Shown here: piece after piece, positions 22,290 to 33,490 of the stretch
How the letters are laid out: the number at the start of each line of letters is the position of its first letter
Numbering within the stretch: the stretch's first letter is position 1
Source: Ariolimax columbianus
Taxonomy: Eukaryota > Mollusca > Gastropoda > Stylommatophora > Arionidae
Assembly (NCBI GenBank): GCA_036924085.1
Contig: JAVGWX010000002.1
Span: 91,854,371 to 91,918,370, forward strand
Direction: 5' to 3'
DNA: 64,000 nt
Translations under genes and position numbers: made by a program
The notes under the pieces: model-generated
Seen by the model: only the letters and a program-made list of their open reading frames with translations
The model's database searches: none
What the model was told of the DNA's origin: nothing

Positions 22290-22540
22290 TTCTAGCTCTT
22301 GTATGAGCTATATGTACCCAGGAGAAGAGTTTCCAGAATGGCCAGGGCATATTCTATTACGAAAAGGACCAACCCCTGAAATAACACCAATAGTAGTCTA
22401 TCACAGTGAACCCCGGCCATCAGCCTCATCGATGCTAGAACTTTACGGGCTCTGATATTGATGTGATTGACATGTTGCTTGAACTGCAGACTTCTGTCCA
22501 AAGAGGATCCTAAATATTTCAGTTTTTGGGATCTCTCTAT
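22290..22540 (-). pseudogene. jockey/I-type RT C-terminal fragment
   Basis: A 69-codon minus-strand frame reads MDRSLQFKQHVNHINIRA, RKVLASMRLMAGV, then VLFVIEYALAILETLLL. This is the RT thumb/connection region of jockey- or I-group elements ('LDxxLxFxxHVxxxxxKAxxxLxxL', then 'xVxxxxEYxxxxL'). It is not family A, which has MTWKSQIERNRM at this place. It is cut off by the (GATT)n tract. Confidence 0.7.
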
Positions 22541-23884
22541 TTATTATTATTTGTAAGGTAGTCTTGTATTTAGTTTTCATGTAATTTACCACGTAACAAA
22601 ATATTATAAATTTATGCGCATAATCGTTATTACTACATTAAGGGCAGACTCAAAAGTGCTCATTGTCGTTTAGCAAATATGCATACGTATGGATACCGAT
22701 GATCGCAATAGGCCGCTGGTTGCACATACTCGAGGACTATCCTCACATGAATTAAATCCTGAGATTTATGGATTGCCAATTGATCGATTTGAGAGGCATC
22801 ATTAACCCGGTGGCCATTTGATGAATACAAGCCTCCTTATCACTAAAACATACAATGGGCACTTTGGAAGTTACGATAAGGGTTTTAAGGTTTAGGATAT
22901 CTCCCTTGTTGACGAACAGGTGCTACTGGGTGAGACATCTAATTGGAACTTATCTGCTGTTGTTGTTCGTCCATCGTAATCTATGAGGATCACTTTATCA
23001 GCAGTCACTGTTTAAATGTATTAAAAGATGGCTAAATAAGCCAATCTGATTCTCGTATTGTCTGTTGTACTTAAGAGAGTGAGATACACGATCATTGATG
23101 AGTGGAGCGGTACATACGTTACAACATCGCCCAGTATCAGAACGGTTATTGCTGAGTGGAGCGGTACATACTTTACAACATCGCCCAGTATCAGAAGCGA
23201 TATTGAACTAGCGACCTCGGCTCCGAGATGGTTATCTGGGACGGCTTTAAGAATGGTCGTAATCGTCTCTGACTCGCAATATTTGCTTGGAAGGTACATA
23301 ACGGCTAGCTGTGGCATGACATTAATGCATCAATCGTTCATTTTCTGGTGGGGATGTATTGTCCTGGCCATGCTAGGGCTTGCGAGAATGAAAGAACTGA
23401 CATCCTGGCCTCAGGTCCACCTATGTTGGGGACATTCGAAATGAGCACAGGTGAAATTAGGAAGTTAATCAGTAACCGCCTCTTTGGCGATGACACTGCA
23501 ATGGACAAATAATCGATGCAGAACTTGCGAAGTTTGAAAATAAATAATACACGTGTCTAGCAAAGTGGGGTGCCTGATGGGAGGGAGCAAAAGTGTGTGC
23601 AACCAGTGAGCTACATGAACTGTATGTAACTATACTCGCTGCTATTTATAAAGAGGCATTGAGCACCAATGGGCCTGCCCAGGGTGCAATAACGTCGATC
23701 ATAAACAGAACAGAACATCTTAAGTGGTCGCGCCTCTCTACAACTTCCTGATTCTATAAGTACCGGATAACAGCTGTAGGCCGGCTTTGCAATATGCCTT
23801 GAAATTATATTCCTCGGCCGCATCACACAAGGCTGTCAACAGGTAATCGCAATATATATACATCCGTTTGAAAACACGTATTTG
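22541..23884. other. no recognised gene; one local duplication
   Basis: Unremarkable DNA except for a direct duplication at 23100-23208. Two units spaced 54 bp share 'gagtggagcggtacatac' and 'ttacaacatcgcccagtat'. Frames at 23058-23444 and 23611-23826 give no known domain. Confidence 0.4.
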
Positions 23885-24095
23885 ATAAGTCCCTCTATAA
23901 TGTCTCAGCTTTTGTTTCTTACAAAGAAGTTGTGCGAGACGTTATCCCCTGTTCTTGTACTTCCCTTTCCTTTCATAACTCTAGAAGGTTTAGGTACCAA
24001 TTTACAGCTGATAAGACTTGGACTTGACACGAGTAAATTGCCTATTGTGAAAGACAATCATTTTAACCGCTCTGCCACAGAGACCTTCATTTAAT
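23885..24095 (-). repeat. tRNA-like SINE (leucine-type head)
   Basis: The minus strand starts 'gtctctgtggcagagcgg', which fits the 5' arm and A box (TGGCAGAGCGG) of a leucine-type tRNA. A weak B-box-like 'gtcaagtcc' follows ~45 bases later. The downstream body shares 'gtaaattggtacct' with 15776 and 36057. A functional tRNA is excluded by the poor arm pairing and the attached body. Confidence 0.55.
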
Positions 24096-24149
24096 AATAC
24101 ATAGGATATCGCACAGCTGTTTCCCCTTAACTTCGGTTCGTCCCTCTAA

Positions 24150-24240
24150 ACTCGAAGGTTCCCAAACTGTGGGCCCCGGCAGCCTGGTGTACCATAGCTG
24201 GTTTACAGGGTGTCACGAACCATTCCCAAAGTTTTCAAGA
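24150..24240. repeat. possible hAT-like MITE end
   Basis: 'ggttcccaaactgtgggcc' followed by 'gggtgtcacgaa' resembles the terminal inverted repeats of many animal hAT-derived MITEs. Similar but weaker sequences are at 26955 (gcggttcttaac) and 40770 (gtgcttcccaaactttt). No paired end or 8 bp duplication was found. Confidence 0.3.
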
Positions 24241-24254
24241 AACTTTGCACTGCA

Positions 24255-24450
24255 ACTGATGTTGTTGTTGTTGTGTTATTGTTGTGAATGTCCACAATGA
24301 TTAGGTTCAATCTTTTGTGCACGCTGAAAAGGACGTTTATTGGAGGATTGCATTAGCTTTCATGACATTCCGAGCGTGCTGATGAAGGTGGACCTTGGTC
24401 CTCGGGCGTTTACGCTAAGCTTGGCTTCATTTGCGTGTCCCCCACTACTA
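24255..24450 (-). repeat. S2 short element, truncated copy
   Basis: It begins on the plus strand with ttg repeats (the complement of a CAA tail), then 'gtccacaatgattag', 'tgaaaaggac', 'gagcgtgctgatgaaggt' and 'cttggcttcatttgcgtgt'. All of these are shared with the copy at 47735-48065. About half the family length is present. Confidence 0.75.
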
Positions 24451-24769
24451 CACGGATCCGTCCATGTATATATATATATATATGTGGATGTTTGGCTGGT
24501 AAGTATGTTTTAGAAATGCTTTGTCCGTCTCTGAGCTTTCCCTGTTATCAGCCATCCATCGGCGTTGCGAACTGAAGAGTTACCAAATGGTGGTGGACAA
24601 TAAAGTGTTTTCAGCACCTCGTAGAATCTCTTGAGATCATGTCGAACAGCAATCGTCTCCATCTCGTCTGCTTGTTTGCCAAGTGCAACTCTGAGTTTCG
24701 TCTGGACTATTCTTCAAGCGCTGGGGAAGGCCATTTTCTCTGACAAAGATTATGTGTTATTTTGAAGAG
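24451..24769. other. no recognised feature; short (TA)n
   Basis: Apart from a (TA)n run at 24466-24483, this is unassigned spacer before an RT remnant. Confidence 0.3.
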
Positions 24770-26410
24770 CCCTGTGTGCTTGCTGCTTTTTACCGAGAAG
24801 GATCTTAAATTACTGTTATCGTTCGCCAGCAAGAGCCTAGCGCGAGTACTGCTTAATCACCTGAACAAACATCTTGAGCTAGACCATCCCCTTCCGGAGA
24901 ATCAGTGGGGATTCACAGCTGATTGGGGAACTGGACACGATATTTTAAATCAGTCAGGTACAGTAGAAATGTCGAGAGGAAAACCGTGATTTGTGTTTAT
25001 TGATCTCATAAAAGCATTTGATACGGTCTGTGAGAAGTGGAAGATCGTGTCCAGATTTGGTTGCCCTAGTAGATCAATAAACTGGTGACACAGCTCCACG
25101 AGGCCATGCGCGCAGGTGTAATTGACAGGGAAACAGGCCGTGAAACAGGGATGTGTACTTCCCCCGACTCTGATCAGCATGATGTTTTCAGCTATGCTGA
25201 CGGACGCCTTCAAGGATGCAGAGTATGGCCTAAAAAAAAAAGTTCCGCATGAGTAAGGTCTATTCAATCTCAGCAGTTTGAATACGAACACCATTTTGGT
25301 GCCCGACACGAGATGCGGGCTCTTGTTTATGGATGTCTGTGCTCTGTGCCGTAGCTCAGAACCGAATATGCAAGAGGGCATGAACCGGTTCTCTGGTTCG
25401 TGTGACACCTTTGGCTTTGCCATTAAGTCAAAGAAAAATTAGGTCATGTACCTAGCAGTACCAGGCACATCCTATAAATAAGCTAGTGGCTACAGTTAGG
25501 GGGCAGACATTACAAGCTGTTGAAAATGTGTCTACCTCGGAAGCACACTCTCGATAAAATCGACTATTGCTGATGAGCTGGCTAATAGAATAACAACGGC
25601 TAGCACAATACTCGATCGAACGCTATCAACAGTGTGGGTACGTCGAGGAATCAACATGCAGACTACGATGAAGGTCAACAGTACCGACATTTATCCCACC
25701 CTGTTCTACCCTCATACAAGCTGGACTGTCTTCTCTGGTGACAAAAGAAAGCTAAATCAAGCCCTCATGAATTGTCTGAGACGCATACTGCACATTCGCC
25801 GACAGGACGATATCATAGTAAATGAAGTGCTATCCAGATCCAACATGCCAGGTATTCGTGCACTTTTTTGCCTGTCCCCCAGCCCGGCCGTACAACGCAC
25901 GCACGCACGCATGCACACACACACACACACACAACCAAACTGAGATGGGCTGGTTACCTTGCCCGAATGTCAAGTAGGACTTCCAAAAGGCTCCTGTAAA
26001 GTAAACTGAGTGAAGGAGAATAATCACAAGGACGCCCAGAAAAGGCACTTCAATGACGGTCTGATGGCGCACCTTACGTGCTGCCAAATAAACAACACCT
26101 AGGAAAACCTGGCTCAAAATCATTCAACCGTAAGAAGTGGGATCAAAAGCGGTGCTTAAATAAGCAAAGGCCTTCGTGTTCAGACAGTCCTTGATAGAGG
26201 TGCAATCAGGAAGTCTACAGCAGAGGAAATACCAGAGGCAGATGTAGACTTTGTTTTGCTAGTCGCGTCATAGAATTGTCGGAGCTCGTATTGACAACGA
26301 GATGGTGATCAAAGTGATCACCGCAGTAAAGCGACATGCGAAGGAAGTCAATCATAACCTGACATCAGACACAAATTCTCTCTGACTAGGATTACAGGGT
26401 CAGGTCAGGT
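24770..26410 (+). pseudogene. L2-like reverse transcriptase, long degraded copy
   Basis: Blocks appear in RT order on the plus strand with stops and shifts between them: LLSFASKSLARVLLNHLN, then PENQWGFTADWGTGHDI, then FVFIDLIKAFDTV (catalytic Asp of motif A), then TLISMMFSAMLTDAF, then YLGSTLSIKSTIADELANRI, then LNQALMNCLRRILHIR, IIVNEVLSRSNMPGIRA and LRWAGYLARM. The YADD segment (~25290) is scrambled. A CA microsatellite sits at 25895-25936, between GIRA and LRWAG. It is the longest non-A RT remnant here. The same family probably includes 29340-30165, which has the same block order. Confidence 0.8.
25895..25936. repeat. (CA)n / (CGCA)n microsatellite
   Basis: 'acgcacgcacgcatgcacac' followed by ten or so 'ca' units, expanded inside the RT pseudogene. 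Confidence 0.9.
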
Positions 26411-26870
26411 CATCCTGTAACCAGTGAAATCGTAGCGGCACACATGAAGACATCATCACAACTCCACGCCACCCTTTTCTGTCAGCGGTAGCTGTCTGTG
26501 CCTCTTCTGGTTATAGATTGGTCCATACTGTTGTCCTCCAACCTCTTTTTGGGACGGCCTCTTCGTCGTCTGCCTTGCAATTTTCCGTGCAGATTCGTAT
26601 TTGCAAAACAATTTGATCTCGATATTTGATCGTACCAAGTGAGTTTCCTTCTTTTAACAGTTGCCAAGAGGTCGTCGAAAGGCCCTAAAGCTGTTGTAAC
26701 TATATCTCGTGTTTCCTCATTTGTAACTCAATCTCTGTACGTGACGTTTAAAAGTCTTCGGAAACATCTCATCTCCAAGGCTTGTATCCTTCGCAGAAGG
26801 TCAGATGTAGCTGTCTGTCTCACAAGCATAGATGAATATTTACTGGACCAATGCACGCTTTAATCTGATT
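26411..26870 (-). pseudogene. non-LTR RT C-terminal fragment
   Basis: The minus strand reads LATVKRRKLTWYDQISRSN (with a frame change), then GRRRRGRPKKRLEDN, then the end of the ORF. Upstream (toward 26870) are shifted pieces such as KRHVQRLSYK that fit the 'xRxLxISYKDxxTNExV' block. This is the terminal part of an RTE/L2-like RT, different from the ones at 27185 and 24770. Confidence 0.65.
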
Positions 26871-27184
26871 AATGCGTACAATACAGATGAGAAGTGAAAA
26901 TAAAATCTAAATTTTAAAGTTCCAAACTAAAACCGTCGTCTCTGCTTCACCGTGTAAATTAGCGGTTCTTAACTTGTGATCCGCGGACCCCTGACAGTCT
27001 AACATGTACTGTCATGGTATCCTGGAAGACATGTTAGAAGCTTTTCAATTTGAAATCAATAGATAAATAGAACGATATACAAAATGGATAGATCTTAAAA
27101 AATGAGACGATCTGCACATTATTATATATTTAAATTAAAGCGTACATTATTGGGCATCGCCTCGCCCTTACACTGTGAAGATTA
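26871..27184. other. no recognised feature
   Basis: AT-rich spacer. 'gcggttcttaacttgtgatcc' at 26962 weakly resembles a hAT-type terminal sequence. Confidence 0.3.
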
Positions 27185-27385
27185 TGAACTTTTAATTTAA
27201 AATTATTTGCATGTCCTTTGCAGAACGTCGCTTCCATTACAGGCCTGCGCCAGAGTCTTACCCAAGCATTCCTTGACATCTTGGTGCCATCGCCTTCTTG
27301 GTCTACGTCTGTCTCTCTTGTTCGACACCACACCCTCCATTACCGTTTTCTCAAGACAGTTGTGTCTTTTGATGCGATATGTTGC
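27185..27385 (-). pseudogene. RT C-terminal fragment (same family as 10539-10904)
   Basis: The minus strand encodes IKRHNCLEKTVMEGVVSN, KRDRRRPRRRWHQDVKECL, GKTLAQACNGSDVLQR. About 120 bp of it is ~90% identical by eye to 27997-28110, so these are two separate insertions of one family lying next to each other, with a family C fragment between them. Confidence 0.7.
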
Positions 27386-27990
27386 TGTTGTTATTATCCC
27401 ATAGCTGCTCAGCAAACCTGCTCTTGGCAGCCCAAAGCCATTTTAATATATATATATATTCAGGTCTTCTTCAGTTGTGTCACTGATCCGTGCAGTGTGT
27501 TGGCAATTGTCGGCAGTGCTTGTAAGAATCTTGTCCTCATGCTCGCAAGCGCCTCGCACTCAATGAGTAGACGTCGAACTGTTTCATCAGGATGAGAGCA
27601 ATGTCTGCACATGGGTAGGTGCCGGGGATTGATACGGTTAAAATGGTTATTGACTCCGGTATGTCCTGTTCGGAACCGAAAGATGAGACTTTGATCTCTT
27701 CTATGTAGTTTATTTATGTCATCGTTACTTTTTGGTTGTGACATTTCGCTAAATACACTGCGACCTGTTGTTCCCGTCGTCCACCTGTTCATCCAGATTA
27801 CCCGATTATTATTCTTAATAATTCGTTTTACTGTGTTGGTTTATTCAATCGTTGTTTCGAGGCTCCTGTTTTTGCCAATCTGTCGGCCATCTCGTTCCCT
27901 AGAAGCCCACTATGTCCAGGGATCGATTGCAAGGTGACATTTATACCGTGGGCAGAGATGATGTTGTCTATCCCCCACCCCAATAAGAAT
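27386..27990 (-). pseudogene. family C retroelement 3' fragment with RNase H end
   Basis: Minus-strand pieces in order: ISAHGINVTLQSIPGHSGL and LGNEMADRLAKTGA (the last RNase H block, with the His and Asp positions kept), then NRWTTGTTGR, FRFRTGHTGVNNHFNRINP and CRHCSHPDETVRRLLIEC. The His of the Cys/His motif seen in families A, B and E is Arg here. The 3' end is 'ggataataacaacagcaac' read on the minus strand, matching the copy ending at 8215. A TA run at 27450-27463 interrupts it. Confidence 0.75.
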
Positions 27991-28387
27991 ATTGCACAAG
28001 CATTCCTTGACATCTTGGTGCAATCGCCTTCTTGGTCTGCCTCTGCCTCTCTTGCCCGACACCACATCCTCCATTACTGTTTTATCAAGACAGTTGTGTC
28101 TTTTGATGCAGCAAAAGTATTTCAATTTTCTGTTCATTATGGAATTTATGAACTAGTTTTCTTTCATGCCCAAGTCTTATCGACTCTGCATTAGTAAATT
28201 CTTTTCGGTCAACGGCATTCTGAGCGGCATTTTTACTAGAAGAACTCTATTGTCTTCCTTCATGGTTGGGTAGCTGTCCATGTTTACCAGCCGTATGCTG
28301 CAACAGGAAAAACTCTGCATTGCCATTGTCAATCTCCTTCTGATTTCTTTTGAGCAGTCAACATTGTTGTCAGTTCTGGAGCCCAGA
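27991..28387 (-). pseudogene. RT C-terminal fragment, left part, split by A3
   Basis: The minus strand gives FDYLGSRTDNNVDCSKEI, RRRLTMAMQ, NMDSYPTMKEDNRVLL, then KRHNCLDKTVMEDVVSGK and GRGRPRRRLHQDVKECL. It matches the A1-split fragment in order. The upstream remainder lies at 29085-29180, beyond the A3 insertion. Confidence 0.75.
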
Positions 28388-28399
28388 TAATCGAAGTTC

Positions 28400-29072
28400 T
28401 TCTTCTTCTTCATCTTCTTCTTCTTCGTACGCAGTCAGACAGCAACCATTATTTTTTCGAAAAAAGCGGCGGCCATCCTGAGGCTGTCGACACTGCCATA
28501 GAGCTTGTCTTGCAGTTCCACTGGTGATGGCCACATCTGCTCTCTCTGATCCTCGTATGTCGGGCAGTTCTGCAGCAGATGTTCAGCGGTCATTTTACCG
28601 GTACCGCACGGGCATTCGTCGTTACCACCTATCTTCAATTTGTTGAATAGGTGGTACCTAAGTCTATTGTGGCCAGTGCGAAGTCTGAAGACAACGACCT
28701 GCTCTCTTCTGTTCAACTGGTAATAGGCATCGTTTTTGGTGTAACCAGTATGTTCGGTTTCCCATTTGGTCATGTATCTGGCTTTAACTGGCTTTAATAA
28801 GCCGTTTTGACTCTTCGTACGTCATACTAGTATCTGTTTGTGGTAGTCTTGCACCTTCTTTTGCCAGTCTGTCTGCCTCCTAGTTGCCTTGGATGTTGCA
28901 GTGTGATGGGACCCACTGTACCACTACCCTTTTTGGTGCGGACTGCTGGCACAGTTTGCAGAGTGCTGCTCTTAAGTCATTAAGCTCAGTGTTTTTCTTG
29001 CTTTTTAGCGCTGTGACTACGGCGAGAGCATCTGTAAGCAGGACTATATGGCTTTCATTTTCTTTATGTGTC
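28400..29072 (-). mobile_element. family A copy A3, 5' truncated in RNase H
   Basis: The 12 bp target-site duplication 'taatcgaagttc' is at 28388-28399 and 29073-29084. The (TTC)n tail is interrupted once (cttcatcttc). The minus strand encodes the last RNase H part and the Cys/His end (EQVVVFRLRTGHNRLRYHL, CPCGTGKMTAEHLLQNC, ending KIMVAV-stop). A ~10 base duplication near 28790 (ctggctttaactggcttta) breaks the frame, and 28882 has a stop in place of Glu within GNEEAD. Insertion was into an older RT fragment. Confidence 0.92.
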
Positions 29073-29084
29073 TAATCGAAGTTC

Positions 29085-29180
29085 GAGACTTATTCTATTT
29101 TCACACCCCCGAACTTAAATTTATGTTGACTTTTTATTTTGTGAAATGTGTTACTAGAGTCCAGATTCTCGTATATTAGG
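29085..29180 (-). pseudogene. RT fragment, right part, split by A3
   Basis: 'gaacttaaatttatgttgac' matches 'gaatttaaatgtatgttgac' at 14662-14681, the equivalent place in the A1-split fragment. Coding content is too short to name further. Confidence 0.5.
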
Positions 29181-29339
29181 TCTTCTTTTTCCTAATCGAT
29201 CAGTTCATGCTCTACTTCTAGTCCGGTGACGTTCACGAAGGAGACTGTGCTTTTCAGGTCTTCGCCAATCGAGCATGGTCGCTTCCCCAGGCCAGACTGC
29301 TTCTCTTTGGTCTGCATAGGTAGGGCATTCTTGCAGAAT

Positions 29340-30165
29340 ATGTTCTGGTGTTCTAATAAACGAGCACCTCGAATCAGTAGACAGCTTCACGTACCTTGGC
29401 AGCACTCTGTCCAGGGAAACTACATTTGACTGTGAGGTAAGAAACAGAATCTCCAAGATCAGTGCTGCCTTTGGGAAGCTGCGCAAAGTGTTTGGAATCA
29501 GAGAGGTCTTAGGCATGAAACGAAACTCAAAGTCTACCGAGCTGTAGTTCTCCCCACCCTTCTGTATGCCAGTGAGACGTGGATGGTGTACAGCATGTAT
29601 ACTAGAAAAATAAGCAACTTCCATACAATGTGCCTCCTTAGATTGTTCAAAAAATAAAGTGGCAGGACAGGGTACCAGACATCGAGATCAAAGGCAAACA
29701 TGCGACACACTGTTGCAGAACACCCAGATCAGGTGGACCGGCCACGTCGTACGTATGCCAGACAACCACTTCCCAAAACAACTAATGTATGGTGAGCTGA
29801 AAGATGGCGTTAATCCGGTGGCAAAAAGAAGCGTTTCAAAGACTCCCTCAAAGTATCTCTGACTCGCTTCAGCATCGATGCATACGCATGGGAATGTCTC
29901 GAACAGGACAACAAGGTATGACGTAGAACCACCATCTGAGGCACTTCTATTGCTGAGGAGCGCCGGACCTCCAAAGCATAGAACAAACACACTTTGCGTA
30001 AAGACAAAACAACTGACATTCACATGTCCAATTCTGGCATTAATTGCTACGTATGTAGAAAGATTTTCCGTGCCAGAATTGGACTATACATCCACCTCCA
30101 AACTCGCTGGTGAGGTGCAGCACAACATGTTTGACTGATGTCGCCATCATCGCTTGCGATGGACA
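29340..30165 (+). pseudogene. L2-like RT 3' half with C-terminal Cys motif
   Basis: Plus-strand blocks: VDSFTYLGSTLSRETTFDCE, VRNRISKISAAFGKLRKVF, YRAVVLPTLLYASETWMVY, RKISNFHTMCLLRLF, QDRVPDIEIKGKH, IRWTGHVVRMPDNHFPKQ and LMYGELKDGV. Near the end is CYVCRKIFRARIGLYIHLQ, like the Cys-rich terminal motif of related elements. The final 'gccatcatcgcttgcgatgg' runs into a (TTA)n tail. One-base indels at ~29520 and several stops make it non-coding. Confidence 0.8.
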
Positions 30166-30195
30166 GCTATTATTATTATTATTATTATTATTACG
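30166..30195. repeat. (TTA)n tail microsatellite
   Basis: Nine or so 'tta' units, forming the 3' tail of the plus-strand L2-like element and abutting the 3' edge of the minus-strand family D fragment. Confidence 0.9.
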
Positions 30196-31130
30196 TTTTG
30201 GTGTTTGTTTGGGTGCTCTACAAGCGCACGTGGCAGTGTCTCTGAGACCAATTCTGTGGAGGTTCATAGTTCATATGTTCATAGTTGTCCAGTTTAACAC
30301 TGGCATATCTTTGGAAGAGGTAACTTTTAATCCATGAGAACACATTGTTGGTAACACCTGCTTGGAAGATTTTCAGATTCAGGCCTTCTCTCCAGACAAG
30401 TCGCAGGCACGGGTTAGACCAAAGAAGATGACAAGCACTTTCTTCTTCTCCTGAAAGGCATTTCCTATGTCCTGTATTAGATATGTTAATTGGTCCTCTG
30501 TACTTCTGTGCTGCCTGTATCCTGTTTGAGTTGAGGCGAGTAGCGAGTTGGTCTCAAGATACCAGGTGAGTCTTTTATTTATCAGTCTTTCTATCAGTTC
30601 CCCACACAGCTGAGGAGTCTGATTGACCTGTGGTTTTTAGGATCGTATTTGTATTTTCCTGGTTTAGGAATAGACTGAATGTAGGCCTCCTTCCAGAGTG
30701 CCGGAACAGTACCATCATGCCAGCTTTGGTTAAATATTCCAAGGAGGAGCCTCTTGCTTATGGGACCAAGGTGTTTAAGGAATTCATTTGTGATGCCATC
30801 TGCCCCTGGTGCTTTTCTCCCCTTTAGTTTCTTAGTTTTATCTTCTAGTTCCTGTATGGAGAACTTCGCTGTCATGCACTCTGTTGGAATGCCTGTGCCA
30901 CCGTATTTTTGGAGAGCTCTGATCCGTGTTCTTACTTCTTTAACTCTGTCTTTTGAAACTTGCGTCCTACTATCTGACTGATAAATTCTGGCCATAAGGT
31001 GAGCTGCTGCCTTACCCGTCCCTGGCCTACGGTCGTATGTAGCACGGTTTTCTATCTCTGTGTCTTGTCACCGTTTAGGGTTTTGGTGATATTCCACAGT
31101 CTTGTAGTATCTTTTTCCAGGTTCGTATAT
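30196..31130 (-). pseudogene. family D I-like reverse transcriptase fragment
   Basis: An open minus-strand frame (30594-30995) reads CMTAKFSIQELEDKTKKL, GRKAPGADGITNEFLKHLG, QSWHDGTVPALWKEAYI, SIPKPGKYKYDPKNHRSI and RLLSCVGN. These are the fingers and early palm of an I-like RT, close in plan to family A but clearly different. Beyond a shift, YRQHRSTEDQLT-like sequence follows near 30500. The palm active site is missing, and 30196-30300 (CACRAPKQTPKR) resembles the Cys/His end, implying a large internal deletion. Confidence 0.75.
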
Positions 31131-31224
31131 TAGTATGTTTTCTTATTTATTAAGATCCTATTTATTGATCGAATGAGAATTTACTCACTGAAGTGGGCGC
31201 ACAAAGACAAATATTGCAAATGAT
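31131..31224. other. spacer
   Basis: Short AT-rich interval without features. Confidence 0.3.
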
Positions 31225-31450
31225 ACAAAATCATGGCTGGGTTGAGTTGGCTGGGTCAGGATATGATACATGAAAGTCTTCTACAGAAGATACTAGAGCG
31301 AAAGATTCAAGGGAGGAGAGGATACATGCGTTAAAGTTTCAATTTTACATCACAGGCATGCGGGAATATTGAAGTACAAACCTATGCTGAAATGAAGTGC
31401 ACTGCTAAGGATAGGATCAAATGGAGAGGCATACTCAAACAACCTTAAAA
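31225..31450 (+). pseudogene. possible RT tail fragment
   Basis: The plus strand reads MAGLSWLGQDMIHESLLQKI, LERKIQGRRGYMR, then YAEMKCTAKDRIKWRGIL. The 'LxWLGHxxR...LEGKIxGRR' order fits the extreme C-terminus of a non-LTR RT. It is short and broken by stops. Confidence 0.45.
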
Positions 31451-31984
31451 CCAATCACCGGACTGAGCAACCAAATGATGATCATTAATTAACAAAATCT
31501 TTCATTTAACATTTTCAAATGCATGCATTGAATACTATTGTAAAGATACATAAAATTCATTCCTGTACATATTCATGCAGGGAATGTTTTAGGAGTCGGC
31601 GCCAACCAAAGTTATCTAAAGGGGGTTGATGATAACGAAATGGTTTAGAACCGCTGGAGTGGGTCACATAATTTTGCACTCAATTACACAAGCTCTGCCT
31701 GTTGCAGATAGTAATCCCTCTTGCTTAACTAAGTTCATGTTGTAAGAGTCTCTGACACGGTACGTTCTACCGCCCTATCCAGGACAGAACTTCACCTCAT
31801 GACATTACACACACAGTCATTGACACAGATCAAGAGCCCGATCAATCTGCGTTTGACATAAATCTATATATAAACAACAGCCTAATTGAAAAAAGTCAAC
31901 TCAGATATTATGCAACGTGGTTTTCATGATATCAGACAAAAAAATGGATCTATCTGTCACCAGACAGGGGTCGTGAAATTCTCA
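31451..31984. other. no recognised feature
   Basis: No coding or repeat signal recognised. Confidence 0.35.
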
Positions 31985-32320
<336 letters not shown>

Positions 32321-32965
32321 TTCTGTTTAATCGGTTACCAAATGTTGGTCTCAAAACGCTATAATCTACCCAGCTGTAAATGTGTACATACATAACTCAG
32401 CTAAATAAGGCAATAAGTATTGGATGTGATCACCCTCTTTAAAAACAGATGCGAGCTAGTAGAAAGATGTTTCAAACACATCATCTCCGACAACGCCTGC
32501 AATACAGCCTTTACCTTAACTATATATGTATATACATTTTTTCAAAGTCATCATCCGTCCTTCTTTCATCTTCTTCCTGCATTTAAAACTCTCCAGCCCA
32601 AACACGATCTCCCGACCCCACCCACTCCCCCAATATTTTTCTTCTTCCTCTTGTCTGTGGCCGTGTTAGGCTACTTTAGATCCTTAGCTCGCACAACTAT
32701 GACTTAGCTTAACATGCCTTGTACGTGTGCCAATATTTACCTTGCTGTCACTTACTAAATCCGGATTTCGCAGTCCTGGCTATAACACATTCACTAACAG
32801 GGCCTTATGTAATACTTGTCAAATGTCCTATTTTAAGTTCATGTGGACTTTTATCCAGTTATCATGTGTTTACAAAGGAATCGCTTGCCTGAACGACAGC
32901 AGTTTTCATGCTATGTCAAAGAGAACAGAAATTAACTAGCGAATATTACAATACAATACAATACT
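32321..32965. other. no recognised feature
   Basis: Frames of 95 and 70 codons (32420-32939) show no domain. 'atacaatacaatac' at 32948 is a short pentamer repeat. Confidence 0.35.
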
Positions 32966-33490
32966 TCAGTACGGTAGGTGTGACTTATTCGAAGTTGCCA
33001 ACACTATCATGTATGCAGTCCGATATTTCGTCGTGTCGTACCATTTCGGACCTAGGTCTCTCAGTAGTCCATCTCGGCATCGTATGAGTGGGTGGCCAAG
33101 TGGTCGTGTATAATCAATCATATAGCTACCAAAAACGTTCTTATGAGTGTCCATCTATTATCTAGCATGCGTACCACGTGACCAGCCCAGTGGTATTTGC
33201 GAGACAATGCAGCTTCCACGACGTCTCGAAATAGAATGCGTTCTCTGATTTCAGCATTGTGCATTCGATCTCTGATCGAGATCCTGAGGACACGTTTTTC
33301 CATTGTAACAGGGTAAACACGTAGTTTCTCTGCATCCGCGATGCGTAGTTTCCACACTTCACATCTGTAGATCATAGCTGGTGTGACCGCATAATTGGAA
33401 ACGTGAACTCTTGTCATGGTGTCTTTCAGCTGCTGTCGTATAGGATTTATGGTATTGAAGTTAGACCAGGCTGCAGTTCTGCAGATTCCC
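32966..33490 (-). pseudogene. non-LTR RT C-terminal fragment
   Basis: Two overlapping minus-strand frames give VTPAMIYRCEVWKLRIADAE, TMEKRVLRISIRDRMHNAEI, RERILFRDVVEAALSRKY, HWAGHVVRMLDNRWT, then RPLGHPLIRCRDGLL and RDLGPKWYDTTKYRTAY. All blocks of the RT C-terminus (YGCEVWxL, RRxLxIsxRD, WAGHVxRxxDxRWT, GRPxxRWxDDL) are present. One frameshift at ~33140 separates them. The active site is absent. Confidence 0.8.

Noticed and set aside
24150..24240. Definite hAT transposon
   Set aside because: Only one terminal-like sequence was seen, without a partner end or target duplication; listed only as a weak possibility.
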